The position numbers and the translations under genes were made by a program. This document shows positions 22,201-33,500 of a DNA stretch of 64,000 nucleotides, piece after piece. Position 1 is the first letter of the stretch. Every line of letters begins with the position of its first letter. Source of the stretch: Carposina sasakii (lineage: Eukaryota; Arthropoda; Insecta; Lepidoptera; Carposinidae); the NCBI GenBank assembly GCA_014607495.2, contig CP053149.1, positions 11,296,120 through 11,360,119 on the forward strand. Reading direction: 5' to 3'. The notes under the pieces were generated by a model. It was not told the origin of the DNA and made no database searches. It saw only the letters and a list, made by a program, of their open reading frames with translations.

Positions 22201-25200
22201 CATACAAAAATACATACAACCATGAATTTTCACCCCTCTAGGATCAACCCCTTTTACATGGCAAAACAACGTTTGCCGGGTCAGCTATATACATACAGGA
22301 TGTTTTTTTGTGGCCACCTTTAACGAAGGGTATGTATTCTATACATGAAATAAAGTAAGTTTATGCCAAAAAAATGCTGGGAAAAAAAATTTTTTTTTTG
22401 AAAAAATTTTTTAAATTCCTTGATCGTGCGAAATTTATAGTGTCTAGTGTTTATGTTAGTTTTTTTATAGACAGATATTAATTATTTTTCGTGAAAAAAT
22501 CCTGCTACGCGCGTCTATGTGCATTTATACAGAAAAACGCAGTCTATTTACTCAACTTTGGACCCTAATATTTTGGAAACCAGACACTTCCCAGGTATGC
22601 TTCCATGGAGAAAAATGATCGTGATGATGAGGAGATTCCGTGGTTTTCGGAAACGTTGACGACCAAAAATCATCCTGTATACAGGGTTCTGCATAAATGC
22701 ACATAGATGCGCGTAGCAAGATTTTTTCACGAGAAATAATTAATATCTGTCTATAAAAAAACTAACATAACTATAAATTTCGCCAGATCAAGTAAATAAA
22801 AAAAAAAAAAATGAAAAAAAAAATCCCAGCATTTTTTTTGGCATAAACTTACTTTATTTGATGTATAGAGTACGTACCCTTCGTTAAAGGTGGCCACAAA
22901 AAACACCCTGTATATACAGGATGATTTCGCACGATCAAGGAATTAATTTTTTTTTGGCATATACTTACTTTATTTCATGTATAGAATACGTACCCTTCGT
23001 TAAAGGTGGCCACTAAAAAACACCCTGTATAGGTATATAATAAAAATGTTACAGATCGCTGTCTGTACATGGAAGATATATGAAAAAAATATTATATGAG
23101 ACCTTTATCAACGCATTAGTATAAATATTAATAAGAAAATGAAAAAAATTTCACCCGAGTGAGAACGCAATAGTAGCCAAAATAATGATTTTTGGAATTT
23201 TTGTCTGTCGGTTTGTGCGTTTGTGCGCGCTAATCTCAAAAACCGCTGAACCGATTTCGATGCAGTTTTTAGGAATATATTGTGGCAGGTCCCACTTAAC
23301 ATATAGGCTACTTTTTATCACGGGAAAATGTTTTTATCCCGGATAATTTCAACATTTTGTTTTTTCTGTAGTCCACGCAGACGGAGTCGCGGGCGTCCAC
23401 TAGTAATAAAAATATACTTATTATTATCGTCGTCGACATTGTCTGACGATGCGTTAACGTAACGTACGAATATGCGTTAAGCAAGATTCTGCATGGATAA
23501 ATCAAAAGTTTTTCCTATGCAAAATCTAGTAGTTCTGTACTGTATAATACAGGTTCCAGTTTAAACATGAATTAGCTATTCTAATTTTTTTATAAAGTTT
23601 TATGCTAAATTCATATTTTGTCAAATAAATCAAATTTTTTAAGGTGTGTACTTGGAGAAGACAAGAAAAAGTTAGCCGAGAGCATTTTGGAACAAAGTTT
23701 GGCCTTGCCTGTCGGCTTGCAACTCGACGAATCAATGGCACCTGAAGATTTTACCATGGACGAAAGCACTCTTGATGTATCTCAGTCTTTGAGAATCGAA
23801 GATCTAACTTTGATGTTTGGACACCACCTTCATTGTAGTGACGACAACAGGCGCGCCTCCAGGAAAGCCGCCAGGACTTACCCGCAGGCTGACCTGATGT
23901 CAGAGTCGGAGTGCTGGTCGGAGCCGGACCGGAATGTGTCTCTCGCCCGCGTCGGACTCTGCAGCACTGGAGTTGTGCCCAAGGAATCCAACTCTGAAAT
24001 ATGTAAATACCGTACACGTCGTTCTCGTTTTTCATACGGTTCTCGATCTGAAGAGAAGTCAATAAATGAAGCTGCTTATTTAGAAGAGATAAGTCAACTT
24101 ACCAAGCACGCCGAGCAACTAGAAGAAGAGAAAAATGAGTTAAATAGTAAAATAGAAGCGTCTCAGAAGCAAGTTGAGGAACTTGTCAAGGAAAAGGAAA
24201 ATATGAAATCAGCGCTTGCGGATGAACGTTTGAACGTTTCAGAAGCGTTAAAGAATTTAGAAGCTACGAAAGTTGCACTAGTTAGCGTCGAGTCTAGAGT
24301 GAAGGATGTTGAATATCAGCTAAAGGAAGCGATTGAATTAATTGAAAAAATGCGTAATGAACGACAGGAATTAGAAGGAGCCTTTTTGGAAACGGAGCGA
24401 TCCTTGCGGCGTGCGGCTGATGAAGCGACCGTCCAAGCCTCACAGGCGGCGTTAGAGCGGGCCCGGGCACAACACGACCGCCTGCGCGTGGAGAGAGAGC
24501 TGGAGGAAACTCGCGACAAGCTGTCTGCAGCGATGGAAGCTAAAGCTCAAATGGAAATAGAAGCCGCTCGCAAACATGCCCACGAAGCTAATAAGAAAAT
24601 AGAATTTTTGCACGAAGCTCAACATTCGGAAGAAGAAAGACCCACATCTCCAGATCAAGGTATCGACAGTGACAGGCTTTCCAGTCTAGAACAAAATGAA
24701 GTTCCTCATTTATCGCCAAGTAAGTTCTTATTCTTTATTGTACACAAAATATTACAATAAATGCAGAGAAATTTACAAAGGAAATGCATACAAAGGTATG
24801 CTTATCTCTGCAAGAGATTTCTTCCAGCATACCAGAGATCAAAGTGAGACCATAAGTTCTAGTTAATTATATTTTTCTTGGCCATCAATTTTAAAAACCA
24901 GCTTAACAATGTCGGCAATTTGCATGCTAAGCCGAAAATCCTGGGTTGGGAACCCTGGAAGGCTCAAATTGATAAGTTGAATATGTTGACACACCTGTGT
25001 TAACTGAGAGCTGTATAAAATCGGTTACCTACTTTTAAAATAAACGTTTGAATTGTTTACTTCTCAGTCAGTACGTGTTTGGTACCTCCTTATTATTAAA
25101 TTAATGAAAATTTTCAGGGTTATTGTATGAAGAAAATGTAACACTGAAGCAGAAACTCGCTAGAACAAAAACTACACTTGCCGAAACCGTAGCGTTATTA

Positions 25201-25311
25201 AACGCAGCCAACATAAGGAAAAGAAGTGTGCAGTACGCTATTTGTAGAGAAATTCATAAAACCCAAGGTGTCTTGCGTAAAGCCCGTGATCAATTCGAAA
25301 ACCAGAACTAA
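13206..25311 (+). CDS. cnn: Centrosomin (Cnn / CDK5RAP2 family), 12 exons
   Basis: Cnn scaffolds pericentriolar material and recruits gamma-tubulin complexes. Exons: 13206-13249, 19370-19422, 19640-19779, 19926-20045, 20164-20247, 20703-20749, 20905-20941, 21063-21170, 21244-21401, 21875-21946, 23644-24719, 25118-25311. All junctions are GT..AG and in phase, giving 710 residues. CM1, the gamma-tubulin-complex activator, starts near residue 43 (KQYEEQLNGLRKENFHLKL). Coiled-coil segments follow. QGLAFFLDKLL (near residue 270) matches the second conserved block after CM1. Exon 11 is one 1,076-nt coiled-coil exon. The last exon resembles CM2, the C-terminal centrosome-targeting motif. The protein is shorter than Drosophila Cnn. 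Intron 1 is 6.1 kb and full of repeats. Confidence 0.9.
13380..13575. repeat. Degenerate MITE-like repeat in cnn intron 1
   Basis: Inverted ends 'gtggttcccaaa' and 'gtttggaaacccc' enclose guanine-rich text such as 'ctaggggtccac'. The pattern resembles hAT-type non-autonomous elements of insects. Edges are approximate. Confidence 0.4.
14141..14376 (+). repeat. Lepidopteran 'gacgcccgcgac' repeat copy
   Basis: It begins 'ctagtggatgcccacgac', continues through 'aaacaaaatgttgaaatta', 'aaagtagcctatgtg' and 'aaatcgctccaacc', and ends with tandem 'atcc' and 'ttttgccttta'. The layout and tail suggest a retroposed SINE or short LINE tail. It lies in cnn intron 1. Confidence 0.75.
14429..14971. mobile_element. 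hAT-like non-autonomous element
   Basis: The ends are CAGAGGCGGCTTGT and, read inward from the right, CAGGGGCGGCTCGT, matching at 12 of 14 bases. The flanks 'gtcccac' and 'gtgccaac' are a weak 8-bp duplication. CAGGGGCGG ends are typical of hAT elements. There is no transposase frame inside. Confidence 0.55.
15000..16297. other. cnn intron 1 sequence without assigned content
   Basis: This part is less AT-rich than its surroundings. Short open frames exist on both strands but none has a recognisable domain, splice logic or protein-like composition. It may be old repeat sequence. Confidence 0.4.
16298..16512 (+). repeat. Lepidopteran 'gacgcccgcgac' repeat copy
   Basis: It carries 'tggacgcccgcgactcc', 'aaacaaaatgtcgaaatta', 'gtagcctatatgtt', 'catcaaaatcggtccagcc' and 'gagattagcgtgcacaaac' in the family order. 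It ends in an AT-rich tail at about 16512. Confidence 0.75.
16779..16847. repeat. Perfect 29-bp hairpin
   Basis: 16779-16807 and 16819-16847 are exact reverse complements (29 of 29) with an 11-base loop. The arm contains 'aaatgcaccactttctatgg'. It may be a tiny foldback element or could fold as RNA if transcribed in the cnn intron. There is no evidence of function. Confidence 0.85.
17817..17881 (+). CDS. cnn: Candidate alternative first coding exon of centrosomin
   Basis: An ATG at 17817 in good context (A at -3, G at +4) opens MATLPRAHCSKHFPS and runs 65 nt to AG followed by gtaaat. It ends in the same phase (two bases, AG) as exon 1 at 13249, so it would join exon 2 at 19370 in frame and replace the first 14 residues. 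Drosophila cnn is known to use alternative first exons. The upstream 17320-17760 stretch could be its promoter and leader. Chance cannot be excluded without transcripts. Confidence 0.45.
18390..18590 (+). repeat. Dispersed repeat ending 'gggcgggtcgctagt'
   Basis: The text 'aaaacaaagttgcttcg', 'tgtctgtccctatgtatg' and 'gcaacgaatttcgatg' followed by the CTAGT end is a common lepidopteran repeat. The CTAG-like 3' end would fit a Helitron-type non-autonomous element. An inverted copy lies at about 33010-33240. Confidence 0.55.
18612..18905 (-). repeat. RTE-like LINE 3' tail
   Basis: The tail is marked by 'catcatcagtctattgcag' and 'tccactgctggacgtaggcc'. Read on the minus strand it ends in a TGATGATGA-type microsatellite, as RTE elements do. 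It is 5'-truncated. Related copies are at 19044-19230, 27065-27200 and 31145-31915. Confidence 0.65.
18975..19030 (+). repeat. Fragment of the 'gggttccgta' repeat family
   Basis: It contains 'ccgtacggaaccctcgg' and 'tctaactcgcactt', the usual 3' end of the family also seen at 28594-29031 and 53123-53605. Confidence 0.6.
19044..19230 (-). repeat. RTE-like LINE 3' tail, second copy
   Basis: It shares 'tccactgctggacgaaggcc', 'tagtcaccacgctgg' and 'cccgggaacccttaat' with 18612-18905 and has the same orientation. Confidence 0.65.
20334..20477. mobile_element. PIF/Harbinger-type MITE
   Basis: A 144-bp element flanked by TTA on both sides (20331-20333 and 20478-20480). Inverted ends GGCTGCCTGTCCACTGGAGC and GGCTGGCTGTCGACCGGAGC are nearly identical. 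The inner part is also palindromic ('aaccaatag'/'ctattggtt'). The 3-bp TTA duplication fits PIF/Harbinger. It lies in the cnn intron after exon 5. Confidence 0.75.
21987..22288 (+). mobile_element. Helitron-like non-autonomous element
   Basis: It starts TCTAATATATAAAATTCTCG and ends 'ttgccgggtcagctat', with 'cctccgaaacggctcgacc' and 'catccccctaaatg' between. This family is abundant in Lepidoptera, and complete copies typically end CTAG before T. Here the end reads CTAT, so the copy is decayed. Confidence 0.55.
22294..23031. mobile_element. Cluster of three 'tacaggrtg' foldback elements
   Basis: 22294-22680 is a full copy (about 387 bp) with TACAGGATG at one end and its reverse complement at the other. 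22680-22915 is an internally shortened copy in opposite orientation. 22916-23031 is a third, shorter copy. They share 'ggccacctttaacgaagg' and 'cgtgaaaaaatcctgctacg'. The same element hosts the gypsy at 42891. No transposase is encoded. Confidence 0.75.
23125..23405 (-). repeat. Lepidopteran 'gacgcccgcgac' repeat copy, inverted
   Basis: On the minus strand it begins 'ctagtggacgcccgcgac' and continues through 'aacaaaatgttgaaatta' and 'aaccgatttcgatg'-type blocks in family order (the visible plus-strand text is 'gaaccgatttcgatgcag'). It lies in the cnn intron before exon 11. Confidence 0.75.
24726..24835 (-). repeat. Jockey/CR1-like LINE 3' tail
   Basis: Read on the minus strand: 'ctggaagaaatctcttgc', 'agagataagc', 'cctttgta', then 'gtacaataaagaataag'. 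The same tail follows a LINE coding fragment at 57947-58620 and also occurs at 41325-41430. It starts just after the donor of cnn exon 11, so this intron begins with a LINE tail. Confidence 0.75.
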
Positions 25312-25382
25312 ATTTAGTTTATACCTACTGTACAATTAGCCTCTTGTAATGACATTTGTACTTTTCATTTATAGCATCATGC

Positions 25383-25388
25383 AATAAA
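25383..25388 (+). promoter_or_regulatory. cnn: Poly(A) signal of centrosomin
   Basis: AATAAA lies 72 bp after the stop codon at 25309-25311. A second AATAAA-like string follows near 25527. Confidence 0.6.
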
Positions 25389-25830
25389 TTAAGGCCTTTG
25401 TATTTTTAAGTACCTACTTACTAAAAATAATTTTATAAGAATTTACATGCTCTAAACTAAACTTAAATTTAATGTTAAATTGTATTATGATCATTAATTA
25501 TTATTATGTATTTAGAGATAAATTTTAATAAAAACCAAGACATAGCTACTTTGTTTTTATAAATATATAAAACTAAAATGATTAGAAAACTAAATATAAA
25601 GGCAGGAAGTCAAATTAAACCAGTCACTGAAAGACGTATAAGCTTTGTACTTTGTTGCAAGGAAGGCGTAATTTTATATACCTTTACCACATGCTACCTA
25701 CCTACCAAAGTAACCGCCACGAAAAAACGTTCAGCTTTTATAAAGTAACGAAGGTCTGGCAGTCTAGTAGTCAAGTGTAATAGCTAATAGCCGAGCTCGA
25801 GAGATTTTTTGCATAATTTCAGATTAAATG

Positions 25831-26775
25831 TGTGAAGAGACCCGTATCTGTGGTCTCCTAGCAACGGTTGTTACCAAAGAATATACTTCTCTCGTTAGAG
25901 AGTAAGTGACAGCTTTCATGTAAAATTCCCATATCGCCAAGCAGTTGGAGCTCTTACTTACCTTATGGTTGCTACAAGGCCAGATATTTGCTATGCAGTA
26001 AGTATTGTTTCTAGAAATCTGGAAAATCTCAGTAACGAAGACGTCTTACGCGTTAAGCGCATATTCAGATACCTAAAAGGTACAACTACCCAAGGTTTAG
26101 TATATGGGAAAGGAGAACAGAACAATAATATGATGTGCTACAGTGATTCAGATCATGGAGGCGATGCACAGACTGGTCACTCTACTACAGGCACGGTTTG
26201 CTTCTATTCCGGAGCAGCCATTATATGGAAAAGTCAAAAGCAATCGATGGTGGCTATATCAACTACAGAAGCTGAAGTCGTGGCAGTTAGACAGCTATGG
26301 AAATAGTCTGGCTAAATCGCTTGATAACGATATAACGCAGAAACGATGCCAACCAATCTTGAGCTTAGGCATGAAGCCGTAGTCAAACTATCTCAAAATC
26401 TAGCATATGAGCATCACCGCCGCACAAAACATATTAAGTTAAGACATTTTTATGTTCGCGAATGTGTCTCCAATAATGAACTGTCTGTGAGACAATAGTA
26501 TCATCGGAAAGCCAACTTGCTGATATGTTTACAAAGCCGTTGTTTGGCCCAAGGCTTAACCTGCTGTGTAAGCAGATAGGTCTTCAAGACTTGAAGCCCT
26601 AAAACTAGACGGGATGTGAAGAGACCAGTATCTGTGGTCTCCTAGCAACGGTTGTTATCAATGAATTCGTCTTTGTATTTTCTATATGAAAAATATATCC
26701 AAGTTTATACTGCACAAGCGTCTCAATTCTTCACAAAATGTTCCATTGTTTTGATACAAAGTTTCTAATTCTGAA
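25831..26775 (+). mobile_element. copia remnant with partial LTRs
   Basis: TGTGAAGAGACC begins both 25831 and 26615, each continuing through 'tctgtggtctcctagcaacg', so these are LTR starts. The left LTR is cut short at about 25880. 25929-26300 encodes the end of RT and RNase H: YRQAVGALTYLMVATRPDI, then YSDSDHGGDAQ and STTEAEVVA. The frame is broken afterwards, with remnants of the C-terminus to about 26600. It differs in sequence from the copia at 7199. Confidence 0.8.
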
Positions 26776-26824
26776 TAAAAGAACATTCTTTATTCATTAT
26801 TGAAATTGGCCGTTACCGCCCTTA

Positions 26825-26964
26825 GAGCGCTTGTAGATGTGAACGGACAACGGTCCGTGTTTTTTGACGGATTCGCGTAGGTGTATGGCGCATGTAGCCG
26901 TAAACGGATATCGGTCCGTTGTCCGCTGCGTGTACACCGTGTCTGTTCACGTCTACGAGCAGCC
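26825..26964. mobile_element. PIF/Harbinger-type MITE
   Basis: A 140-bp element with TTA on both sides (26822-26824 and 26965-26967). Inverted ends GAGCGCTTGTAGATGTGAAC and GGCTGCTCGTAGACGTGAAC match well. The inside repeats 'acggacaacggtccg' and its complement. Confidence 0.7.
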
Positions 26965-27064
26965 TTAAAGTTTATGGATTTTTGGCAGGCATTCAAACCG
27001 TGATCGGTGTCTGGCAATGAAAGTCGTGCTTTCTGATGTCATCACCCTATTAAAGTCCGCTACT

Positions 27065-27200
27065 ACACTATTGTCAACACGGAAGGCACCGCTGCTCACC
27101 TTCCAGAAACCTTTAATCGCGAATCTTACAATTCCCACTGGCAATCATGGAGTAATAGCATAACTATAGGGAAAATGGGGTGGTGTTGTGCTACGCGGCT
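27065..27200 (-). repeat. RTE-like LINE tail fragment
   Basis: 'ttgtcaacacggaaggc', 'ccagaaacctttaatcgc' and 'tcccactggcaatcatgg' match the tail at 18612-18905. Confidence 0.5.
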
Positions 27201-27507
27201 TTCTATTGAATAGGGTGTAATAAAAGGGGTACACGTAAAATAATGTTATGTCTATTTTGACCGGGATATTTCCGATTTGTCCCTAACTAACAAATAATAG
27301 CAATAGCACTGGCTCAGATACACGTATGATATTTCTTTGCCGTCCATAAAATTTTAAATAAAAAAAGTTGCATTATTTTGGCGCGAACTGCCGAGCAATA
27401 TAGATACATAGGTATACCTACCTATGTATGTACATACACAAATAATTTAATTAATTAACGTAGTAATTTGCGTGGAACATTAATAAAATTGAACTATTAA
27501 TAGAACT

Positions 27508-30500
27508 ATGCAGGGTAGCTATCACATAGAAATTAAAAATCCTAATTTGAATACCTTGGGTTACGTAATTGGCACTGCTAATTTAAGTGACAAACATGAC
27601 CGATCTACACCATCAGATTATCACTGGAAAGTTTTAAAATGCAGGTAAGTTACATAACGTAATTATAATTAGGTACATACCTACTGCCTATCATAATGGT
27701 GGAATCGTAAAAACGTAGCATATGTATAAGTAAGTAATTAATTAGTATTATATAAAGATTATGTAGTTAGAAGTTTATTCTTAAAGTTAGTTTATGTGTG
27801 AAAAGACTCTTAACCTTCTGCGAATCCGAAGCTGACTTTCACCGAGTGATCAGATTCTATTCCCCAGTAAGTTATCAGTACTATCATTAATTAGGTAGGT
27901 AGGTGTTAATATTAACTACTTACCTATCTGTTATGATGTGCCTTTAAAACGTATAATGCTCTATAAAAATATATGCCTTTAAAAAAAAGTATAATACTAC
28001 AGCTGCTTCTCTTCCCGGGCATACTGTATACAAGTCAGTAGAGGGACAAGAGGGTCTTGGTGTTTTGTAGGCGATGGGCTGACCACCTGTGACTACTAAC
28101 CGAACTTGTACATCTCAACCATACCCTCAAAATTGGTCAGAAGTGGCACCATGTGGTTCTATCGGCCCTTAGTGCTCTGCCTACCCCGTAAGTGATAAAG
28201 GCGTGATTATATGCATGTATGTATGTATATATGTGCCTCTTTGTCCCCAGAATGATAATTTTCTCCAACTCATCAATAATGGCGTGTCCGGATAAAAATA
28301 ACTTGAAAAAAGTTCATGTTATTTTTAATAAAATAGGCGATCATTATGATAAACTGAATTCATTATTTCTTAAATTTTCTATTTCACAGGTAAGTCATTC
28401 TTTTTTATTTTCATGTCTATGTAGGTCAAGATTACTCAAGAGTCACGTCGAAAGCGTGCCACAGGGCTTGTATTCGGGGAACCGTTTTCATCCTCTCCAG
28501 TCCTTGGGTCCTATTGTTTCGCTTACCCTAAGGTATGATTCCGAGCTAAGCAGCACGCTGCACTGCCGCCGCTGCATTGCTGCCGCAGCAATTTTAGGGT
28601 TCCGTAGCTAAATGGCAAAAAAGGAAGCCTTATTTATACCTACATACATGTGACATAATAGGGTCGATACCGGCAGTCACACTTAAACCTAAACCTAATC
28701 TATAATCTATAATAAGTCTATAATCTCTCCGTTCTTAACATAAATGGTAGGACTAATTTTACGTTTAGGTGTAAGTATGACTGCCAGAATCGACAATATT
28801 GTCTGTCTGTCCATCCATATGTCACAGCCACTTTATTCCCAAACTATACGGAAGGAAGGACTATAGACTACACAGTTCATACTTGGTACAAAGTTATTTT
28901 TGGTACTGAAAATCGATAAGTACTTAACAGTAATTTGACTAGGTGCTGTTTTTGATATTATATAGGTTACATTATATAACCTACGGAACCCATCTAGGGC
29001 AGGTCCGACTCGAACTTGGCCGATTTTTTATAAGGTGCATTGGGTCATTCCGACATAAAAATGAATGACTGAGCTAATAGTCTACAGTTTGTTTAGGTTT
29101 AGTTATTCAGTAGCTCTATACTTACTGCTATTTTTGATTTATTTTTCTATTCTTGGTTAAATTATATTGATGATATCTAACATTTACAATCATAAATATG
29201 TAAGTTGATTTTTTAAATATTGCTCGTGAAATACTTGTCTCAATTTTTTATAATATTTTAGAGTTAGGGTAATTACGAACTATCGTGGGGTAATAACGTA
29301 ACAAAACTTAGCTTTTTGTAATCTAAAATAACGATTATATTTCTTTTCCGATCGTTATTCTCCTCAATACATAAAAATAGCAAATTAGCCCCCGAATTTG
29401 GGGCGAATCGGATATTTCTCAAGTTTGGATTTTTTGTTTGTAAAAGGAAAGATTTAAGTTTTTTTATAAAAAAATTATTACGTCTCATCTTTGATAAGTA
29501 GTACCTACTGATGTTATTAAATTAAATGAACAAATATAAGTAAGTTAAAAACAAAAGTAGCTTTTTTGACCTCAAAGTCAAAATGATCCGATTCGCCTCG
29601 GTCTACCCTACTTATTTATTACGTATCTATTGACGTACTTATTAGGAAGAATCCTATTTGTAGCATTTTTATTTACCTATAGGAAGGTGTGATAAAAGAA
29701 ACTACACCCGAAATATTTCAAATGTGCTTCGAATACACGTTAACTGCCAAACTTGCCCCATCTTGGAACACTCTGGGCTCGAACTATCTCGTGAACAACA
29801 GGGACTTTCTTACGATTAAAACTGCTGTAGACGGTATTCGATATAAAATCTCAAGCTATGGTAAGTATATATCAACCTACCTAATTTAAATTGTAACTAA
29901 GTAAGTATGTGGTTATTTAGGTACTTACGTACTACTTACCTACATTTTAAGTAGGTATAAGCATTTCTTTCAAAACTCGTACTTTCGGCACAAAGGGCAG
30001 ATATGATGGTAAGGTGCTGTAATCGAATCTCCACCCCACAGATCACCCCCTAGGGTAATCTGTGCTCCACTCACAGTAGGTACACAAATATTCGTCTGTC
30101 TGCCCTGGGTTATGGGTAAGAGTACCTACTTAGGTGAAAGTTCCATACACGTGCCATACTAAATAATTAAGTTTTTTGTCAGAAAAAATTACGGCCATGG
30201 ATATTAAACCTGTGAAGATAAATTTAATTCGATCGGATGAAGATTATCTGCCTGGCGAGTGGATTAGAGTACTACCAAGGTAATTCTCTTTTAATTTTCA
30301 TTTAGACACAAAATTCAATCATGTATACAGGGTGTAACAATTGTAACAGAAGAGAATGTGTGTTAAGCGAAATGCCATGAATGAACATCGCCGCTGACCC
30401 AAATCAAATTATGTATTTATTTTTGAAGATTTAAGGGTCTTATTCTTTCTAAGTACGTTCCGCAGTAGTTTAGGAATTGTTACACACTACCCCCATTTTT

Positions 30501-33500
30501 ACAATATGTAGGTACAGTTGTTCAAGATTAATAATGCGTATCGTACCTACATTAATATATCATTTCTAAGAAAAGCATATTAGCGAGCAAATATGAAGTA
30601 CATAAGTCCATACCCATTATTTACCTTGTTTACTTTTACCATAGAGGAATAAGCATGCACCTACTTACATACCCTATCTATTTATTTTAACTTGTAGCCT
30701 CAACAAAGCGATAGTGGACAAGCACTGCGAATCATTACCAACTGTTGGTAACTTTAAATGTTATAAAGATCTGAGACGTCATTGGAAAAATATTGTAAGT
30801 ACCCATCTACATACATCACTAAAGTTACTCGGTCCACTTACTTACACCTAGGTACTTATTTCTAATTCGTTTATTATAAGATATTTTTATTTCCAACCGC
30901 TCTGTAGTGATGTAAATTGATGATTTTCAGCATGGATATCGTTTACCAGAAGAGGAGAGTTTCTATTATTCAATTCAGTTTTGGCGTGGAGAACCTTTAA
31001 CTTACCCGAGTGTATGTGTCATAAGGAACTTCCCCATCATAACACCGGTACCGAAATCGACGGAGGTAGCATCATTCATCCTTTATTTGTTAACACATTT
31101 TTGCGTTTGTTGTATGCCATAATTATATGACTACACTTCCTGAATTAGTAGAGACTACATTGGTAAACTCTTGGGATCTCGCTAATGGACAAAGTCCGAA
31201 ACGAGAATATCCGGCAGAAGACCAAAGTGACAGACGTAGTCTCGAAATGTAGCAAACTGAAGTGGCAGTGCATGGCAGTGGTCGGGTCACATCTGTCGTA
31301 GGACCAAGGACGATAGACGGTGAAGTAAGCGGGTTCTCGAATGGAGACCACGCCTCGGCTAGCGTAGCATTGGACGCCCTCCAGCCAGATGGACCTATGA
31401 CTTAAAGAGGGCGGCTGGTATACAGGATGTAAAAAGACAACAATGTTTTTTTAATACCTCGTATTCTTTTTAAAGTTACGATCATTTTGTTCTATGGAAC
31501 CAACCCTGGGAAACCACAAAAAAATTATGAAAAAATACGTCATTTTATTGCAAGCAATGTAGGTATTCGTTTGATGCGCAAAGTACAAATGAACCTACAA
31601 AACTGACATAACATTTTGACATGGTATCTTTGAAAAAAATGTTTGTTAATCGATTTCAGATGGATTTATGTAAAATAAAAATGATAAAATTAATGTAACT
31701 TTGGACCTTAATATCTTGGAAATCCGTTTCCCAGGGGTGCTTCCATAGAAAAAAAATTATCGTGATGTTACAAAGAATACGAGGTATTAAAAGAACAAAG
31801 TTGTCTTTTTACACCTAGTATAGTGACTGGATGGCAAAAACGGGAGATCGAGCCGTGTGGCGTGCTCTGGGAGAGGCCTACGTCTGGCAGTGGACTGCAA
31901 TAGGCTGACGACGACGACATTGGTAAACTAAAGTGTCCCTTTGAAATACAGCCAGGCAAATACTGAAATGCTGAACAAGTTATACGACAGTGTTATTACT
32001 CGCAGGATATGTATTTTTGATTTGATTATCAGTTATCTTTGCTCTCCGCGCAAATTTGTATCGAGAGATCCTGTGTGATACATTGCTGACTTTTTTGGAT
32101 CATCTGTGATTCTCCAGTTGGGTTGATCGGTTATTTGAATTTTTTGAGGTCAAATTTTATTTTGAAAATCATGTTTTGTTTAAATTTTTAACTCATTATC
32201 TAAAGCCTACTAAAACGAACTAAACTTTTTTTTCCCGAAAATATGAAAAATATGTCGGAATATTTTGGGATTTTTTTTTGAAACTTTCAGTGTCTTCCGC
32301 CTCACAATCATGGTCTGAAGTCACCATATCAATATTTGCCTGTCACAAACATCCTGTATTTATACTGGGTGTGTGTGACAGCCAGGCAAATACTGAAATA
32401 CTAAATACCATTGTTTTAAGGCGGTGTGATCAGACAAAAGAGGCATTTTAGAATCGATTTTTTAAATACTTGTCCGATTACCACAGCTCTAATTTTTTTA
32501 TATGTTATTATTTAAATCTTTATCAAGTTTGTGGCCAACGTGGAAACTCAATTACTTAAAAAATTCTCGATAGAATTTCGATTTGAAAACTACCTTTTTT
32601 ACGTTTTTATAAGCGAAATATCTTGAAAACTATTGTGAATATCAACACGAAACTTGCATAGTTGTATAGCGCTTTATCAGATCTAGTTTATGGCCAAAGT
32701 ACATTTTTTGTAAATTTTGTAGATAATTAACAATTAATAAAAAACACATCTACAACTACGCTGTGTTCTAATCCTTGCACTGGCCAGTCTCGCTCGGAAC
32801 ATTCAGTACCGCCGTGACCACCGTCAACGCCGGTTCTGTGCTTGTTTTTTCGCGCGCAAATACATAATATAAAATACTATATTTATTTAGTAAGTAGACT
32901 TGGGAAATCGTAGTGTAACAAAAGTTAAAAAAAGAGAGACCTTACGTAAAAAAGACTTACGTAGAAAACATTAAGTACCTACCTACATAGATACTTTATA
33001 GTATGTTTTAGATTGTACTAGCGCCCGCCCACGGCTTTGCCCGCGTGAGAGTGCATTACTCCCGTGCGAAGCCGAGGCGGGTCCCTAGTTACATTATTAT
33101 AAACCTTCCTTGTGAATCACTCTATCTATTAAAAAAACCGCATCAAAAAAATCCGTTCCCTAGTTTGAAAGATCTAAGCATACCTATACATAGAGACAGA
33201 CATCAGAAAGCGACTTTGTTTTATAATATGTAGTGATTTCGTATTTAAAAATGATATTCATAAGTAGGTAATTATGTTACGTGTCTATTTTACCATTTCT
33301 ATGACCTAGTATAATTTTATATATCTACTTAGTTTTTTTTAGATCCACAAAATCTCGGGGAAAAAATCCGGGATTTTTCCGAACATTTTGTGCAAAAGTT
33401 TACGTGTGTTAGTATAGTCCTCTTTATGACATTAAACTGCAAATAACTTAGTATCAATAGCAAATATAACAAGTAGCAGTATATACAGGGTGTAACAAAA

